A DNA stretch of 64,000 nt from Thermosynechococcus sp. CL-1 (GTDB lineage Bacteria; Cyanobacteriota; Cyanobacteriia; Thermosynechococcales; Thermosynechococcaceae): NCBI RefSeq assembly GCF_008386235.1, contig NZ_CP040671.1, positions 801,001-865,000 on the forward strand. The letters run 5' to 3'. How positions within the stretch are numbered: the stretch's first letter is position 1; each line of letters begins with the position of its first letter. The notes beneath the pieces were generated by a model, which made no database searches, was not told the origin of the DNA, and saw nothing but the letters and a program-made list of their open reading frames with translations. Positions 27,583 to 36,431 of this stretch are shown here, one piece after another. Position numbers and translations under genes: made by a program.

Positions 27583-30273
27583 ATGAAAATTCTCAAATTA
27601 CAAACGCTGCGGGGTCCTAATTATTGGAGCATTCGGCGTCATAAGCTGATTGTCATGCGTTTAGATCTAGAAGAGGTGGCCAACACCCCCTCCAATCAGA
27701 TTCCCGGCTTTGTGGATGGGTTGGTGCGGGTTTTACCCAGTCTCTACAATCATTTTTGTTCCCTTGGCCATGAGGGGGGCTTTCTCACCCGCCTAAGGGA
27801 AGGCACCTACCTCGGTCATGTGGTTGAGCATGTCGCCCTCGAACTCCAAGAACTAGCAGGGATGCCCGTTGGTTTTGGCCGCACGCGGGAGACCTCAACG
27901 CCGGGGGTGTATCAAGTCGTCTATGAATACCAAGTGGAAGAAGCGGGTCGCTATGCCGGCCGCGCAGCAGTACGACTCTGTCAAAGCATTATTGATACGG
28001 GCACCTATCCCCAGCGCGAACTGGATCAGGATCTCGCCGATCTCCGCGAGTTAAAAGCCAAAGCCTCCCTAGGCCCAAGTACGGAAGCGATTGTCCGCGA
28101 GGCGGAAGCCCGTAATATTCCTTGGTTTGAGTTGAGCAGTCGCTCGATCATTCAATTGGGTTATGGTGCCCGCAGTCATCGCATCCAAGCCACCTTGAGC
28201 GATCGCAGTGGCATCTTGGCCGTGGAACTCGCAGGGGACAAAGAAGGGGCAAAGCGACTGCTTCAGGATGCCGGAATTCCTGTGCCCAAGGGAACCGTCG
28301 TCCGCTACATTGAAGACCTCCCTGAAGCCATTGAAGACATCGGCGGCTACCCGATTGTCATTAAGCCCCTCAACGGCAACCACGGTCGGGGGATTACGAT
28401 TGACATCAACAGCCTAGAAGAGGCCGAAGAAGCCTTTGAAATTGCCAGCAGTGTCTCCAAATCAGTGATTGTGGAACGCTACCATGCGGGTCGCGACTTT
28501 CGGGTTCTAGTGGTCAATGGCAAAGTAGTCGCCGTTGCTGAACGGGTGCCAGCCCATGTCATTGGCGATGGCCGCTCCACCATCGAAGAACTCATTGAGA
28601 AAACTAACCAAGACCCGCAGCGGGGAGACGGTCACGATAATATCCTCACTCGCATTGAGGTGAATCACGACACATGGACACTCTTGGAAAAGCAGGGCTA
28701 TACCCTAAATACTGTCTTGCAACCGGGGGAAATTTGTTATCTACGCGCCACGGCGAACCTGAGTACCGGTGGCATTGCCGTCGATCGCACCGATGAAATT
28801 CACCCGGAAAATGTTTGGATTTGCCAGCGGGCGGCTCAGATCATTGGCCTCGATATTGCGGGGATTGATGTTGTCAGCCCCGATATTAGTCAGCCCCTGC
28901 CTAAAGTTGGCGGTGTGATTGTCGAGGTCAATGCTGCTCCCGGCTTTCGCATGCACACAAACCCCAGCCAAGGGATTGCCCGCAATGTCGCCGAACCGGT
29001 GTTGAATATGCTCTTTCCACCGGGAACGCCCTGCCGCATCCCAATCTTTGCGATTACGGGCACCAACGGTAAAACCACCACCACCCGCCTCATTGCCCAT
29101 ATCTGCAAACAAACGGGGCAAACCGTTGGCTACACCACCACAGACGGCATCTATATTGGCGATTATCTGGTGGAAAAAGGGGACACCACCGGGCCTCAAA
29201 GTGCCCAACTGATCCTGCAAGACCCCACAGTTGAGATTGCTGTCCTAGAAACAGCGCGCGGTGGTATTCTCCGCTCCGGCTTGGGCTTTGACCACTGTGA
29301 TGTCGGGGTGGTGCTAAATGTGCAGGCTGACCATCTTGGCCTTGGTGATATTGACACCGTTGAACAGTTGGCGGACTTAAAGGCCGTGGTGGTGGAATCC
29401 GCTTGGCCGAATGGCTATGCTGTCTTGAATGCCGATGATTCCCTCGTGGCGGGAATGGCACGCCAAGTCAAAGCCCAAGTGGCCTATTTCTCGATGAATC
29501 CCCACAATCCGATTATTCGGCAGCACATTCAGCAGGGGGGTCTCGCCGCCGTTTATGAAAATGGCTATCTCTCGATTTTGAAAGGGGACTGGACGCTACG
29601 GATTGAGCAGGCAGAAAATGTGCCCATTACCCTTGGCGGTCGAGCCGGCTTTATGATTGCCAATGCCCTCGCTGCCAGTCTAGCCGCCTTTGCCCAAGGC
29701 ATCAGTATTGAGCATATTCGCGCTGCCTTGACCAGCTTCCGAACCTCAGTGGAGCAAACCCCCGGGCGGATGAACCTCTTTGATTTGGGGCAATTTAGTG
29801 TCTTGGTGGACTATGCCCACAATCCAGCAGGGTATGAGGCCATTGGTGAATTTGTCCAAAAATGGCCAAGGCAGCGCATTGGTGTCGTTGGCGGACCGGG
29901 CGATCGCCGTGATCAAGACTTAGAACAACTGGGTGAACTCTCGGCGAAAATCTTTGATTGGATCATCATTAAAGAAGATGACGATACCCGTGGCCGGCCG
30001 CGCGGCGATGCCGCCTATTGGATTGAGCGGGGAGTACATCACCACAGTGTCCAACGCCAATACGACATCATCCATGACGAGGTAGCAGCGATTCAATTTG
30101 CCCTCGATCGCGCCCCCCAAGGCTCCCTAGTGGTGATCTTTCCAGCGGAAATCAGCCGCACCATTCAACTGATTCACCAGCATCATCAACGACTCCAAGG
30201 GGAAACGACCAATGGCTTTCACAGTGAGGGAATTTCCACCAGTGGTGATCTCAATCCCTCCATCTCCCATTAG
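27583..30273 (+). CDS. cphA: Cyanophycin synthetase CphA
   Basis: It polymerises aspartate and arginine, without a ribosome, into cyanophycin granules, using ATP for both the backbone and side-chain bonds. The 896 residues contain the N-terminal domain (MKILKLQTLRGPNYWSIRRH), an ATP-grasp domain (about 220-470, with YPIVIKPLNGNHGRGI and VNAAPGFRMHTNPS) and a Mur-ligase-like domain (from about 485, with the P-loop ITGTNGKTTTTRLIAH and VDYAHNPAGYEAI). All three are intact. A C-terminal tail rich in Ser, Thr and Gly follows. An IS element is inserted about 110 bases after the stop. Confidence 0.97.
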   Translation: MKILKLQTLRGPNYWSIRRHKLIVMRLDLEEVANTPSNQIPGFVDGLVRVLPSLYNHFCSLGHEGGFLTRLREGTYLGHVVEHVALELQELAGMPVGFGRTRETSTPGVYQVVYEYQVEEAGRYAGRAAVRLCQSIIDTGTYPQRELDQDLADLRELKAKASLGPSTEAIVREAEARNIPWFELSSRSIIQLGYGARSHRIQATLSDRSGILAVELAGDKEGAKRLLQDAGIPVPKGTVVRYIEDLPEAIEDIGGYPIVIKPLNGNHGRGITIDINSLEEAEEAFEIASSVSKSVIVERYHAGRDFRVLVVNGKVVAVAERVPAHVIGDGRSTIEELIEKTNQDPQRGDGHDNILTRIEVNHDTWTLLEKQGYTLNTVLQPGEICYLRATANLSTGGIAVDRTDEIHPENVWICQRAAQIIGLDIAGIDVVSPDISQPLPKVGGVIVEVNAAPGFRMHTNPSQGIARNVAEPVLNMLFPPGTPCRIPIFAITGTNGKTTTTRLIAHICKQTGQTVGYTTTDGIYIGDYLVEKGDTTGPQSAQLILQDPTVEIAVLETARGGILRSGLGFDHCDVGVVLNVQADHLGLGDIDTVEQLADLKAVVVESAWPNGYAVLNADDSLVAGMARQVKAQVAYFSMNPHNPIIRQHIQQGGLAAVYENGYLSILKGDWTLRIEQAENVPITLGGRAGFMIANALAASLAAFAQGISIEHIRAALTSFRTSVEQTPGRMNLFDLGQFSVLVDYAHNPAGYEAIGEFVQKWPRQRIGVVGGPGDRRDQDLEQLGELSAKIFDWIIIKEDDDTRGRPRGDAAYWIERGVHHHSVQRQYDIIHDEVAAIQFALDRAPQGSLVVIFPAEISRTIQLIHQHHQRLQGETTNGFHSEGISTSGDLNPSISH

Positions 30274-30382
30274 GCAGTTTCTCAACCGCTGGCAACGCTG
30301 ATCTGATCAAGTCACCCTGATCAACAGCGAGAAGGACAGTATAGGCCTTTTCAAAAAGGTTGGAGGATCTCACCGCTTTTAC

Positions 30383-31167
30383 CAGAAGTGTTGAAAGATA
30401 GTTTGAGAGGCTAGAAAAAAGGGAAGAAATGTCATATTCTTCCCTTAAAAAAAGAAAAACAGTCAACTTACTATGGCATCTTTTGCAACTCTTGTCAAGT
30501 CCATTCTCAATCAGCTCAGCCCCTGTGACTACCCCGTGCTGAACTCTCAATTGTTCTTCAAAATCTGGTTGACCTACGTTCTCGACCAAGGGTTAACCAG
30601 TATGAGAGCCTTATTTTATCGCTTGAATCATGCAGGGATTACAAATGCTGTTGTAATCATGGATAGAGGGTTTGCGAGCTGGCAATTTTTAGAGCGACTG
30701 AGTGAGAGGAAGTGCCCATTTGTTGTACGTATCAAGAATAACATGAGAATGAAGCTCAATCATGAGAGATATCGCGTGGTTCAATTTTTTGACGAGAATC
30801 AAAGGGAGTTTCGTATAGCGACAAATCTAAAGGAGCTAAGTGATGAGGAAGTGAGTGAGTTATATCGGCAGCGGTGGGCGATTGAGAACCTATGGAAATT
30901 TCTGAAGATGCATTTATCATTAGACAAGTTGATTACGAAGAGTTTGAACGGGGTGATAAATCAGATTTATATGGTTTTAATTGCCTATTTAATTTTAGAG
31001 CTGGTGGAGATACCTGAATACTTTGGGAAGAAGCTATTAGACAAATTGCGATATTTGCAACTGGAACTCAGTCGTCGCTGCTCGATAGTGCATTGGAGCT
31101 TTGATTGGCAGCCAGAGCTACTGGTCACTTAAAATGTTAAGTTTTGTTGCAGGATTCAACACTTCTG
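30383..31167 (+). mobile_element. 785-bp internally deleted IS4-family element, copy A
   Basis: The ends are fixed by comparison with the second copy at 47210-47994, which has exactly the same length in opposite orientation. Terminal inverted repeats CAGAAGTGTTGAA lie at 30383-30395 and 31155-31167. Outside these bases the two copies share nothing. The encoded transposase lacks a middle section, so the element is probably non-autonomous. No target-site duplication is visible. It separates cphA from the oxoprolinase gene, ending nine bases before that gene's first ATG. Confidence 0.85.
30473..31132 (+). pseudogene. IS4-type transposase with internal in-frame deletion (copy A)
   Basis: An open frame of 219 residues, where intact relatives that I remember have about 330-350. 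The N-terminal block (LFFKIWLTYVLDQGLTSMR) and LFYRLNHAGI are normal. They then jump straight to NAVVIMDRGFASWQFLERL, which carries the second catalytic Asp. The intervening stretch with the first catalytic Asp is missing. The Glu region YRQRWAIENLWKFLKMHL (YREK-like) is intact. With one DDE residue gone, it should not transpose by itself. It differs from copy B at five residues. Confidence 0.85.
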
Positions 31168-31176
31168 AGAGTGATC

Positions 31177-34100
31177 ATGAACAATGCGGTTGCAATGAAA
31201 GCCAAATGGCAATTTTGGATCGATCGCGGCGGCACGTTTACGGATATTGTCGCCCGCCGTCCCGATGGTCAAATGGTGGTGCACAAGCTGCTCTCAGAGA
31301 ATCCAGAGCAGTATCGCGATGCAGCAGTAGCGGGAATTCGTACCCTCATGGGGTTGGCGCCGGATGCCCCCATTCCCAGTGAAGCCGTTGAAATTGTGAA
31401 ACTGGGGACAACGGTAGCCACCAATGCCCTTTTAGAACGCAAAGGCGAGCCAACGGTGCTCCTGATTACCCAAGGCTTTGGGGATACTCTAGCCATTGGC
31501 TACCAAAACCGCCCGGATCTGTTTGCCTTAGCAATTCAGCAACCGCCGCCCCTCTACAGCCATGTCATTGAAGTCAAAGAACGGGTGAGTGCCCAAGGGG
31601 AAATTCTCGTCCCCCTTGATTTAGAAGCCCTGAAGCCGCAATTGGCAGCGGTCTATGACCAAGGCATCCGCAGTTGCGCCATTGTGCTCGTGCATGGCTA
31701 CCGCTACCCTGACCATGAACAACAGGTGGCAGCCTTGGCAAGGGAGATGGGGTTTAGCCAAGTGTCGGTGTCCCACGAGGTAAGTGGCCTGATCAAGCTG
31801 GTCAGCCGGGGCGATACGACTGTTGTGGATGCTTATTTGTCGCCGGTGCTGCATCGCTATCTACAGGGGGTGCAGGGGGAGCTGGGGGAGATTCCCCTCT
31901 ACTGTATGCAGTCCAATGGCGGTGTGGTGGCGGCGGCCTGCTTGCGCGGTAAGGATAGTCTGCTTTCAGGCCCTGCTGGGGGGATGGTGGGGGTGGTGCG
32001 CACTGCTTTAGCCGCAGGGATTGAGTGGCTGATTGGTTTAGATATGGGAGGTACCTCGACAGATGTCTGCCACTATCGCCACAATCCGGATACCCCTTGG
32101 CCAGAGTATGAGCGGTGGCAGGAAACCACCATTGCCGGTGTGCGCTTGCGATCGCCCCTCCTAGCCGTGCATACCGTCGCTGCCGGCGGTGGCTCGATTT
32201 TGCGATTTGATAAGGGGTGCTACCAAGTGGGGCCAGACTCTGCCGGTGCCAATCCCGGACCTGCTGCCTATCGTCGCGGCGGACCTCTCACGGTGACCGA
32301 TGCCAATATCCTCTTGGGGAAAATTCAGCCCGCCTATTTCCCCGCTGTCTTTGGCGCCGATGGTCAACAGCCCTTGGATCGCGAGACGGTGGAACAGCAA
32401 TTTGCTCAACTGCGCCAAGAGATCTACGAGAGCACCGGAGATGCCCGCAGTGTTGCCGATGTGGCGGCTGGTTTTATTGAAGTGGCGGTGAATACCATGG
32501 CACAGGCAATTAAGAAAATTTCCCTAGAGCAGGGGCACGATGTGCGCGACTATACCCTCTGCTGTTTTGGCGGTGCCGGCGGCCAACACGCCTGTTTGAT
32601 TGCCGAGGTGTTGGGAATGCCGCAGGTGTATCTCCATCCCTATGCGGGGGTGCTCTCGGCCTACGGCATTGGTCAGGCGGAGCTGCGGGTACTCAAGGAG
32701 CAAACGATTGAACAACCCCTCACCGCTGCTGTTCTGGTGGAGCTGCAAGGCCAAATTGAGCAGCTAAAAGGGCAAGCAATAGATGAACTTGTTGCCCAAG
32801 GGGTCGATCGCCCGCAGATTCAAAGTCAAGTGCGCATCGGCTTAGGTTATGTGGGGACAGATACGATCCTCTGGGTGCCCTGGGCAGATTTGGAAAGGAT
32901 GGCAGCCGCATTTGCCCAAGCCCATCGCGATCGCTATGGGTTTACTATACGGGGGCGATTGCTCCGCATCGGTCAAGTCGCGGTTGAAGCCGTTGCTGTT
33001 CAGGCAGTTCCAGCGGTCACGATGCCCCATGCCGCCACAGAACTCACGCCCCTTGCCCATGTGTCGGTTTACAGCAAAGGCCAATGGCACAAAGCACCCG
33101 TCTATGAGCGCGATTGCCTCCCTGTCCATCAGGTCATTGCAGGGGTGGCCTTGATCTTAGATGCTACGGGCACCAATGTGGTTGAGGCGGGCTGGCAGGC
33201 GGAAGTGGATGATCAAGGGGGATTGTGGCTGCGTCCCCTGCAGGAATCCCCGGCACCGTCAAAGCAGATTGCCGTCACCGTTGCGGATCCGGTGCAACTA
33301 GCCATTTTTCAGCAGTTATTTCGCGCCATTGCTGAGCAAATGGGAGTAACGCTCCAGCAGACCAGTGCCTCGGTCAATATCAAAGAACGGTTGGATTTTT
33401 CCTGTGCTCTGTTTGATGCTGCCGGCAACCTTGTGGCCAATGCCCCCCATATCCCCGTCCATTTGGGGTCAATGAGCGAAAGTGTTAAGGCACTGCTGGC
33501 TGAGAAAGGCAACACCCTCCGGGCGGGTCAGGTTTTTGCCACAAATAATCCCTATCGCGGTGGCACCCATCTGCCGGATATTACCGTGATTACCCCCGTA
33601 TTTCTCAAGGGGGAAGCGCAACCCGCCTTCTTTGTCGCCTCACGGGGGCACCATGCTGACATTGGGGGCATTAGTCCTGGATCAATGCCGGCCAATAGTA
33701 CCGATGTCCGTCAAGAGGGAATTCTTTTTGATAATGTGCTGCTGGTGGAGGGCGGGGAGTTTCAAGAGGCGGCCATTAATCAACTGTTGAGCCAAGCCCC
33801 TTGGCCGGCTCGCTATCCTGAGCAGAATCTGGCGGATCTGCAAGCCCAAATAGCCGCCAATCAGCGGGGGGTACAAGAACTGATTACCCTGTGCGATCGC
33901 TATGGTCGCGAGGTTGTCGCTGCCTATATGGAATTTAGCCAAGCCAATGCTGCTGAGTGTGTGCGCCAATGCCTGCGATCGCTCCAAGGGGGACGCTTTT
34001 GCGTGGCCATGGACAACGGCAGCCAAATTCAGGTGCAAATCACTATTGATAGCAACGAAGGCACCGCCTGCCTGGACTTTGAGGGCACCTCCCAGCAAAC

Positions 34101-34824
34101 CAATGACAATTTCAATGCTCCCCTTGCCATTACCAAGGCGGCTGTGCTGTATGTCTTGCGAACCCTCGTACAAGAGGACATTCCCCTGAATGCGGGCTGT
34201 TTGCGTCCCATTGAACTGCGGGTGCCGCAAGGCTCACTGTTGAACCCCCAGTTTCCGGCGGCGGTGGTTGCTGGCAATGTCGAAACCTCGCAAACCCTCA
34301 CCAATGCCCTCTACGGTGTCCTCGGCATTATGGCAGCGGCTCAGGGAACGATGAACAACCTCAGCTTTGGCAGCGATCGCTATCAATACTACGAAACCAT
34401 CTGTGGCGGCGCTGGGGCAGGAGCCACCTTTGCCGGAGCCAGTACGGTGCAAACCCACATGACCAACTCTCGGCTCACCGATGTCGAAGTGCTCGAAAAC
34501 CGCTACCCCGTGATTGTTTGGGAGTTTTGCCGTCGGCGGGGCAGTGGGGGCAAAGGGCAGCAACCGGGGGGAGATGGGGCAATTCGTGTCCTTGAGTTTC
34601 GTGAACCCATGACCGTCAGCCTCCTCAGCCAGTCGCGGAAAATTCCCCCTTTTGGCCTTGCGGGTGGTGAGTGCGGTGCAGTGGGTGAAAATCAATGGCT
34701 GAAACTCGGCCAAATTCCCCATCCCTTAGCAGGAACCGCCACAATCAATGTTGAAGCGGGCGATCGCCTGCGCATTTGTACCCCAGGTGGTGGTGGCTTT
34801 GGGGTACCTCAACTCTCAGATTAG
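31177..34824 (+). CDS. 5-oxoprolinase / hydantoinase (fused HyuA-HyuB)
   Basis: A single-chain ATP-dependent 5-oxoprolinase-type enzyme of about 1,215 residues, expected to open 5-oxo-L-proline to glutamate. The N-terminal HyuA half has WFQ-like [35 protein letters not shown] and [14 protein letters not shown]. The HyuB half starts near residue 700 and contains [34 protein letters not shown] and [18 protein letters not shown] chose ATG 31177, which has a GAGAG site partly formed by the IS junction; ATG 31195 is the alternative. The IS copy upstream has probably replaced the original promoter region. Confidence 0.9.
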   Translation: MNNAVAMKAKWQFWIDRGGTFTDIVARRPDGQMVVHKLLSENPEQYRDAAVAGIRTLMGLAPDAPIPSEAVEIVKLGTTVATNALLERKGEPTVLLITQGFGDTLAIGYQNRPDLFALAIQQPPPLYSHVIEVKERVSAQGEILVPLDLEALKPQLAAVYDQGIRSCAIVLVHGYRYPDHEQQVAALAREMGFSQVSVSHEVSGLIKLVSRGDTTVVDAYLSPVLHRYLQGVQGELGEIPLYCMQSNGGVVAAACLRGKDSLLSGPAGGMVGVVRTALAAGIEWLIGLDMGGTSTDVCHYRHNPDTPWPEYERWQETTIAGVRLRSPLLAVHTVAAGGGSILRFDKGCYQVGPDSAGANPGPAAYRRGGPLTVTDANILLGKIQPAYFPAVFGADGQQPLDRETVEQQFAQLRQEIYESTGDARSVADVAAGFIEVAVNTMAQAIKKISLEQGHDVRDYTLCCFGGAGGQHACLIAEVLGMPQVYLHPYAGVLSAYGIGQAELRVLKEQTIEQPLTAAVLVELQGQIEQLKGQAIDELVAQGVDRPQIQSQVRIGLGYVGTDTILWVPWADLERMAAAFAQAHRDRYGFTIRGRLLRIGQVAVEAVAVQAVPAVTMPHAATELTPLAHVSVYSKGQWHKAPVYERDCLPVHQVIAGVALILDATGTNVVEAGWQAEVDDQGGLWLRPLQESPAPSKQIAVTVADPVQLAIFQQLFRAIAEQMGVTLQQTSASVNIKERLDFSCALFDAAGNLVANAPHIPVHLGSMSESVKALLAEKGNTLRAGQVFATNNPYRGGTHLPDITVITPVFLKGEAQPAFFVASRGHHADIGGISPGSMPANSTDVRQEGILFDNVLLVEGGEFQEAAINQLLSQAPWPARYPEQNLADLQAQIAANQRGVQELITLCDRYGREVVAAYMEFSQANAAECVRQCLRSLQGGRFCVAMDNGSQIQVQITIDSNEGTACLDFEGTSQQTNDNFNAPLAITKAAVLYVLRTLVQEDIPLNAGCLRPIELRVPQGSLLNPQFPAAVVAGNVETSQTLTNALYGVLGIMAAAQGTMNNLSFGSDRYQYYETICGGAGAGATFAGASTVQTHMTNSRLTDVEVLENRYPVIVWEFCRRRGSGGKGQQPGGDGAIRVLEFREPMTVSLLSQSRKIPPFGLAGGECGAVGENQWLKLGQIPHPLAGTATINVEAGDRLRICTPGGGGFGVPQLSD

Positions 34825-34834
34825 ATATATCAAA

Positions 34835-35236
34835 TTAATCTTCATCGTCGGTGGGTTGACCGTTGCTGCTCACTTGTCTAAGGTGAATGTGCTTACGGCC
34901 AAGGGTAATTTCAAATTCATCCCCCGGCTTGAGATTCATTTGCTTGGTATAGGCCGAACCAATGAGTAAATTACCATTGGCTTGTACCGTGATTCGATAA
35001 CTAGCACTGCGACCGCCTCGGCTACCACCACGCCCTGACTTCGTATCAAGATTCATCCCCAAGGCTTCAAGAAGCGCCTTATTAAACTTCATTTTGCTGA
35101 TGCGCTCCTTACCACTTTGGGTGACCGTGTAGTAGCCACAGGCCTTTGCTTTTTCCTCGTGGCTGAGATGTTCCAATTGTTTGTACTTCTCTAATAAAGC
35201 AGCACCTGTCAAGGGTTCTACTTGCTTGCGTCCCAT
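34835..35236 (-). CDS. cyAbrB-type DNA-binding regulator
   Basis: A 133-residue member of the cyanobacterial AbrB-like family (cyAbrB), global regulators of carbon, nitrogen and redox genes. The N-terminal region PLTGAALLEKYKQLEHLSHE and KACGYYTVTQSGKERISKMKF is the cyAbrB-specific part. The C-terminal swapped-hairpin AbrB-like domain contains ASYRITVQANGNLLIGSAY and LKPGDEFEITLGRKHIHL. Unlike Bacillus AbrB, this DNA-binding domain is at the C-terminus. I cannot assign cyAbrB1 or cyAbrB2 with certainty. It converges on the oxoprolinase gene with a ten-base gap. Confidence 0.88.
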   Translation of the reverse strand: MGRKQVEPLTGAALLEKYKQLEHLSHEEKAKACGYYTVTQSGKERISKMKFNKALLEALGMNLDTKSGRGGSRGGRSASYRITVQANGNLLIGSAYTKQMNLKPGDEFEITLGRKHIHLRQVSSNGQPTDDED

Positions 35237-35733
35237 TTTAACCTACCTTTTCAATGATCAAATACTGTCTATTCATTGGCGATTCAATCAAAGAGTGCCA
35301 AAGCCTGACAGCGAACTCGTAATGAGTGAGTGTCTATTTTTAGCAAACCATAATTTTTTTCAGAATTCAAGTTGCGATCGCCCTTGAGTCAGGGTTTTAC
35401 ATTTCCTTTAGACGAGTTACATTGACACTCTTTTCACAGGGACGCAAGAGACTCAAAAAAGTGAGGGCTAGTGTAGAAAGTACGCCACCTCTTTTACAGC
35501 CCTTTTCACAGGTATCGCGCAGACTCAAACACTACAAAAGCCACGACGGAAGAGATTTCTATCAGCGTTTATGTATCCCTTATTTAAGACAAGGGCGGTA
35601 GATGCTCTATCCTTTAGAAAATGACGCCAATCAAACTTACGGCACTTTTTGCAAGAATTGAATACGCTCACAACAGTCGCTTCAGTGTGAGGTGGCAAAG
35701 CCCAAGAGTGTCAAACCCGAATTGGCCTGCTGA
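35237..35733. other. Gene-free, AT-rich region with imperfect repeats
   Basis: About 500 bases between cyAbrB and a Uma2 gene, probably holding the cyAbrB promoter. Two imperfect 28-base direct repeats begin at 35430 and 35502, 72 bases apart. They share CTTTTCACAGG at the left and GACTCAAA at the right, with nine variable bases between. A CRISPR remnant was considered, but two degenerate copies are not enough. I see no gene here. Confidence 0.45.
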
Positions 35734-36342
35734 TCATTGTGAACTATTTGGGAAAATAGAAGCAAGCTCAAGCACTTGTTCGGGGAACTGCGGCAATTGC
35801 ACAACGCCACTGGTCGGAATAATTCTCTTGCTGAGGTAGCCAAACTGCCGCGGGGTAATTTCAGCAGGTTCGCTATAGACTTCCAGTGTGCGATCGCTGA
35901 CATTGAACAGCCAGTAATGGGGAATCTTGGCTTCAGCATAAAGCGATAGTTTCACTGTGCGATCGTACTCTAGGGATGAATCCGCCACTTCTATCACAAG
36001 GAGCGTGTCCGCAGGTGTGGGATGGGCTGAGGCATAGTCATCTTCTTGGTTTTTAACGATCGCCACATCGGGTTCTGGCTCACCGTCAAGGGCAATCGTA
36101 ATCGGCGACTGGCACTGAAGCGTGGCGCGATCGCCCACAATCTTCGGTAAAATTCGCAACAATCGCCGCAGACAGCTTTCGTGCGCTGTTCCCTTGGCCG
36201 CCATTCGCACCAATTCCCCCCGAATTAGCTCAATGTGGTCATCTTCCCTCAGAAACCCAAGTTCCAGTAAACGGTGATAGTCCTGCACCGTAAATCGCAC
36301 TGGTTGGGGGGTTGGAGTGGGTTGGCAAGTGGTGATGATCAT
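35734..36342 (-). CDS. Uma2 (DUF820) family protein, solitary copy
   Basis: A 202-residue Uma2-family protein from the Met in MIITTCQPTPTPQPVRF; an upstream in-frame Met at 36417 would overlap the sbcC leader. The PD-(D/E)xK core appears as EPEPDVAIVK, TLLVIEVADSSLEYDRTVK and AKIPHYWLFNVSDRTLEVY. It is only distantly similar to the three tandem copies at 24-26 kb and belongs to a different subgroup. It is divergent from sbcC, with about 90 bases between starts. Confidence 0.8.
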   Translation of the reverse strand: MIITTCQPTPTPQPVRFTVQDYHRLLELGFLREDDHIELIRGELVRMAAKGTAHESCLRRLLRILPKIVGDRATLQCQSPITIALDGEPEPDVAIVKNQEDDYASAHPTPADTLLVIEVADSSLEYDRTVKLSLYAEAKIPHYWLFNVSDRTLEVYSEPAEITPRQFGYLSKRIIPTSGVVQLPQFPEQVLELASIFPNSSQ

Positions 36343-36431
36343 GATCTTAATTTTAGGCAGAGTCTCAGAAGTGACGCATTCTTCGCTAGAGAATGCCCTA
36401 AACTGTGGAAACATCAAGGGTGTGGTGCCCT

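Noticed and set aside
30251..30589. Antisense frame across the left end of IS copy A, partly repeated at copy B (47788-48018)
   Set aside because: It is a shadow of the transposase frame that runs out of the element into unrelated flanking DNA, so its ends differ between copies.
30370..31180. Target-site duplications around the IS copies
   Set aside because: Flanking bases on the two sides of each copy do not match, and exchanging flanks between copies does not restore a match of more than two bases.
35430..35530. CRISPR array
   Set aside because: Only two degenerate repeats with variable centres, and no cas genes in the window.
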